Below the pieces are notes generated by a model that searched no databases, had not been told where the DNA came from, and was given only the letters and a program-made list of their open reading frames with translations. From NCBI RefSeq assembly GCF_003752175.1, contig NZ_RJVF01000011.1, positions 62,001 through 126,000 on the forward strand: DNA of 64,000 bases. Direction: 5' to 3'. The stretch comes from Comamonas sp. BIGb0124. GTDB lineage: Bacteria > Pseudomonadota > Gammaproteobacteria > Burkholderiales > Burkholderiaceae_C. This document shows positions 60,158-64,000 of the stretch, piece by piece (position 1 is the first letter of the stretch; each line of letters starts with the position of its first letter). The translations under genes were made by a program, and so were the position numbers.

Positions 60158-61246
60158 CTACACGGCCGATTCGTCGGCCTCGCGGTAGAAAGGCCCGCTC
60201 GTGAGGGCACGCCGCGGCAACTGGATCACCGCCTGCCCGATGGCGGCGATGTGTTCGGGCGTGGTGCCGCAGCAGCCGCCGACGATGTTGACCAGCCCTT
60301 CGGCCGCGAACTCGTGCAGCAGGCGCGAGGTATCGGCGGGGCTTTCGTCGAACCCGGTCTCGCTCATGGGGTTGGGCAAGCCGGCATTCGGATAACAACT
60401 GATGAAGGTGTCGCCCGCCACGCGGTTGAGTTCCTGGATGTAAGGCCGCATCAGCGCTGCACCCAGCGCGCAGTTCAGGCCCACGGCCAGCGGCTGTGCA
60501 TGGCGGATGCTGTACCAGAACGCCGTCACGGTCTGGCCGCTGAGGATGCGGCCCGAGGCGTCGGTGACGGTGCCGCTGATGATGAGCGGCAGGCGCTCGC
60601 CGCTGTTCTCGAAGAACTCGTCGACGGCGAACAGGGCGGCTTTTGCATTGAGCGTGTCGAAGATGGTCTCGATCAGCAGCACGTCGGCACCGCCTTCGAC
60701 CAGTGCCTCGGTCTGCTCGTAGTAGGCCTGGCGCAGTTGCTCGAAACTGACGTTGCGGGCGCCGGGATCGTTGACGTCGGGGCTGATGCTGGCGGTCTTG
60801 GGCGTGGGGCCCAGGGCGCCGGCGACGAACCGCGGCTTGTCGGGCGTGCTGTACTTGTCGCAGGCCGCACGCGCCAGGCGGGCCGACACCCGGTTCATCT
60901 CGCGCGCCAGTTCGCCCATGTCGTAGTCGTCCTGCGCGATGGTCGTGGCCCCGAAGGTGTTGGTCTCGATCAGATCGGCCCCGGCGGCCAGATAAGCTTC
61001 GTGGATGTCCTGGATCACGTCGGGCCGGGTCAGGCTGAGCAGTTCGTTGTTGCCCTTGATGTCCTTGTGGAAGTCCTTGAAGCGATCCCCCGCGCTGCCC
61101 GGTCCGCTGTAGCCCTCGCCACGGTACTGCGCCTCGGTGAGCTTGAAGCGCTGGATCATCGTGCCCATGGCGCCGTCGAGGATGGCGATGCGCTGCTGCA
61201 GGATGCCCGGCAGGGACTGGGCGCGGGTGTAGGCGGGAATGTTCAT
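60158..61246 (-). CDS. metH: Homocysteine S-methyltransferase half of a split methionine synthase MetH
   Basis: A 362-residue homocysteine-binding domain. It starts [34 protein letters not shown] is near 18-31, and the zinc ligands lie in [11 protein letters not shown] (about 246) and [12 protein letters not shown] (about 318). It corresponds only to the first module of E. coli MetH. The folate, cobalamin and reactivation modules, which in Burkholderiales are usually a second gene, are not adjacent: pyrF lies downstream and recQ is divergent upstream. A TACAAT box lies 6 bases before the ATG. No SAH riboswitch was found. Confidence 0.93.
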   Translation of the reverse strand: MNIPAYTRAQSLPGILQQRIAILDGAMGTMIQRFKLTEAQYRGEGYSGPGSAGDRFKDFHKDIKGNNELLSLTRPDVIQDIHEAYLAAGADLIETNTFGATTIAQDDYDMGELAREMNRVSARLARAACDKYSTPDKPRFVAGALGPTPKTASISPDVNDPGARNVSFEQLRQAYYEQTEALVEGGADVLLIETIFDTLNAKAALFAVDEFFENSGERLPLIISGTVTDASGRILSGQTVTAFWYSIRHAQPLAVGLNCALGAALMRPYIQELNRVAGDTFISCYPNAGLPNPMSETGFDESPADTSRLLHEFAAEGLVNIVGGCCGTTPEHIAAIGQAVIQLPRRALTSGPFYREADESAV

Positions 61247-61383
61247 GCCGCCATTGTAAAAACCCCGCAGGCCCCCGCAGCGCATCGTCGACAATGCCCC
61301 CAGGCGGCCGCGCCACCCCGACCGGCGCCTTCCGTCGGCGACAATGGCGGCTGCGCGGCCCACACGGCTCGCTCTCCTGATCC

Positions 61384-63327
<1,944 letters not shown>

Positions 63328-63392
63328 ACCGACCGTTCTGTCAGGGTCGGCACCAGAAGACCCTTTTCTTAGAACGTATCGAATATGAAGAA

Positions 63393-63422
63393 TTGATCCT
63401 TCATGCCCCCGAAGGGTATGAT
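63393..63422 (+). promoter_or_regulatory. Sigma-70 promoter of the ferredoxin-NADP reductase gene
   Basis: TTGATC (63393-63398) and TATGAT (63417-63422) are separated by 18 bases, with a start near 63430. This leaves a leader of about 33 bases before the ATG at 63463. Confidence 0.5.
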
Positions 63423-63462
63423 GGCGGCCTTTCCGTCCAACCTACACCGTCTTTGTCTCAGC

Positions 63463-64000
63463 ATGGCAGCCTTTGAACCCGAACGCGTCCTCAGTGTTCA
63501 CCACTGGAATGACACCCTTTTCTCCTTCACGACCACGCGTGGGCAGAGCCTGCGGTTCGAAAGCGGCCACTTCGTGATGATCGGCCTGCAGGTCAACGGC
63601 AAGCCGCTGCTGCGTGCGTACAGCATCGCCAGCCCGGCCTGGGAAGAGAATCTCGAATTCCTCTCGATCAAGGTGCCCGACGGCCCGCTCACTTCGCGCC
63701 TGCAGAACCTGAAGGTCGGCGACGAACTGCTGGTCGGCCGCAAGCCCACGGGCACGCTGGTGATCTCCGATCTGCTGCCGGCCAAGAACCTGTACCTGTT
63801 CGGCTCGGGCACGGGCCTGGCGCCCTTCATGAGCGTCATCCGCGACCCCGAAACCTACGAACGTTTCGAGAAGGTCATCCTGGTGCACGGCGTGCGTTTC
63901 ATCAGCGAACTGGCCTACCGCGATTACATCGCCGAAGACCTGCTGAAGATCGAAGGACTGGGCGAGGAAATCGCCGAGAAGCTGGTGTACTACCCGACCG
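63463..64000 (+). CDS. fpr: Ferredoxin-NADP+ reductase (5' part, cut by the window edge)
   Basis: The first 179 codons are present. FAD-binding RAYSIASPAWEENLEF is near residues 51-66, and the NADP-binding GSGTGLAPFMSVIRDPE near 114-130. The opening AAFEPERVLSVHHWNDTLFSF matches bacterial Fpr of about 257 residues, so roughly 80 residues lie beyond the window. An in-frame ATG at 63421 (with AAGGG upstream) would add 14 residues, but it coincides with the predicted -10 box. It shuttles electrons between NADPH and ferredoxin or flavodoxin and is often induced by oxidative stress. Confidence 0.93.
   Translation, partial: MAAFEPERVLSVHHWNDTLFSFTTTRGQSLRFESGHFVMIGLQVNGKPLLRAYSIASPAWEENLEFLSIKVPDGPLTSRLQNLKVGDELLVGRKPTGTLVISDLLPAKNLYLFGSGTGLAPFMSVIRDPETYERFEKVILVHGVRFISELAYRDYIAEDLLKIEGLGEEIAEKLVYYPT

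Noticed and set aside
61247-61383. Possible SAH riboswitch upstream of metH
   Set aside because: G/C-rich sequence suggested it, but the conserved core is absent and the gap is short.
63346-63370. Weak terminator after recQ (GGGTC/GACCC then TTTTCTT)
   Set aside because: Five-bp stem with a long loop; possible but not strong enough to list.

Overview
This is about 64 kb of a GC-rich (mid-60s percent by eye) bacterial chromosome. The gene content and order point to a betaproteobacterium of the order Burkholderiales. The evidence is recA-recX next to sucC-sucD, a MarR/TctDE-type regulator group beside recA, lptD-surA-rsmA divergent from amgK, a split MetH, minC-minD-minE, and strong C/G third-position codon use. 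Family level (Alcaligenaceae-like or Comamonadaceae-like) cannot be settled from sequence reading alone. I saw no rRNA, tRNA, CRISPR array, insertion sequence or prophage. The region is core chromosome with a few accessory or unusual spots.

Layout. 0-5.2 kb: HIT hydrolase, LpxH-like phosphoesterase, MurG-like glycosyltransferase and minCDE. 5.2-6.6 kb: a pilin locus in which a 32-codon ORF encoding only the N-terminal helix of a type IV pilin lies upstream of a full pilin. Each has its own sigma-54-type -24/-12 site, and the mini-ORF is bracketed by terminators. 6.6-12.8 kb: arginase, alanine racemase, LplT and a 7TM sensor kinase with a divergent response regulator. 14-18 kb: two TerC paralogues and sucCD. 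18-25.7 kb: argC, recX, recA, MarR, a TctDE-like two-component pair, a PEBP-family protein and argE. 25.8-32 kb: leuA behind an attenuator with a Leu-codon-rich leader peptide, then the sbp-cysT-cysW-cysA sulfate importer. 32-38.7 kb: AmpG permease, a second two-component pair, an acetyltransferase and malic enzyme. 38.9-46.2 kb: barnase/barstar-like pair, rsmA, surA, lptD and amgK. 46.3-52.3 kb: ssb, a CLC channel, dctA, a transglutaminase-like protein and an orphan response regulator behind an AT-rich island. 52.5-64 kb: uvrA, a Gfo/Idh oxidoreductase, putP, an acyl-CoA thioesterase, pyrF, the homocysteine-binding half of MetH, recQ and the start of ferredoxin-NADP reductase.

Themes. Several genes serve the envelope: LPS precursor hydrolysis, LptD/SurA assembly, LplT, Alr, and peptidoglycan recycling through AmpG and AmgK. 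Arginine and leucine metabolism, sulfate uptake, proline and C4-dicarboxylate transport and TCA/malate enzymes give a picture of a prototrophic organism using organic and amino acids. DNA repair is represented by recA, recX, uvrA, recQ and ssb.

The most noteworthy item is the mini-pilin with its paired sigma-54 promoters and attenuator-like leader. Next are the leuA attenuator, a direct-plus-inverted repeat and an NtrC-like palindrome upstream of putP, a perfect 17-bp hairpin in the dctA leader, and an atypical response regulator behind an AT-rich island.
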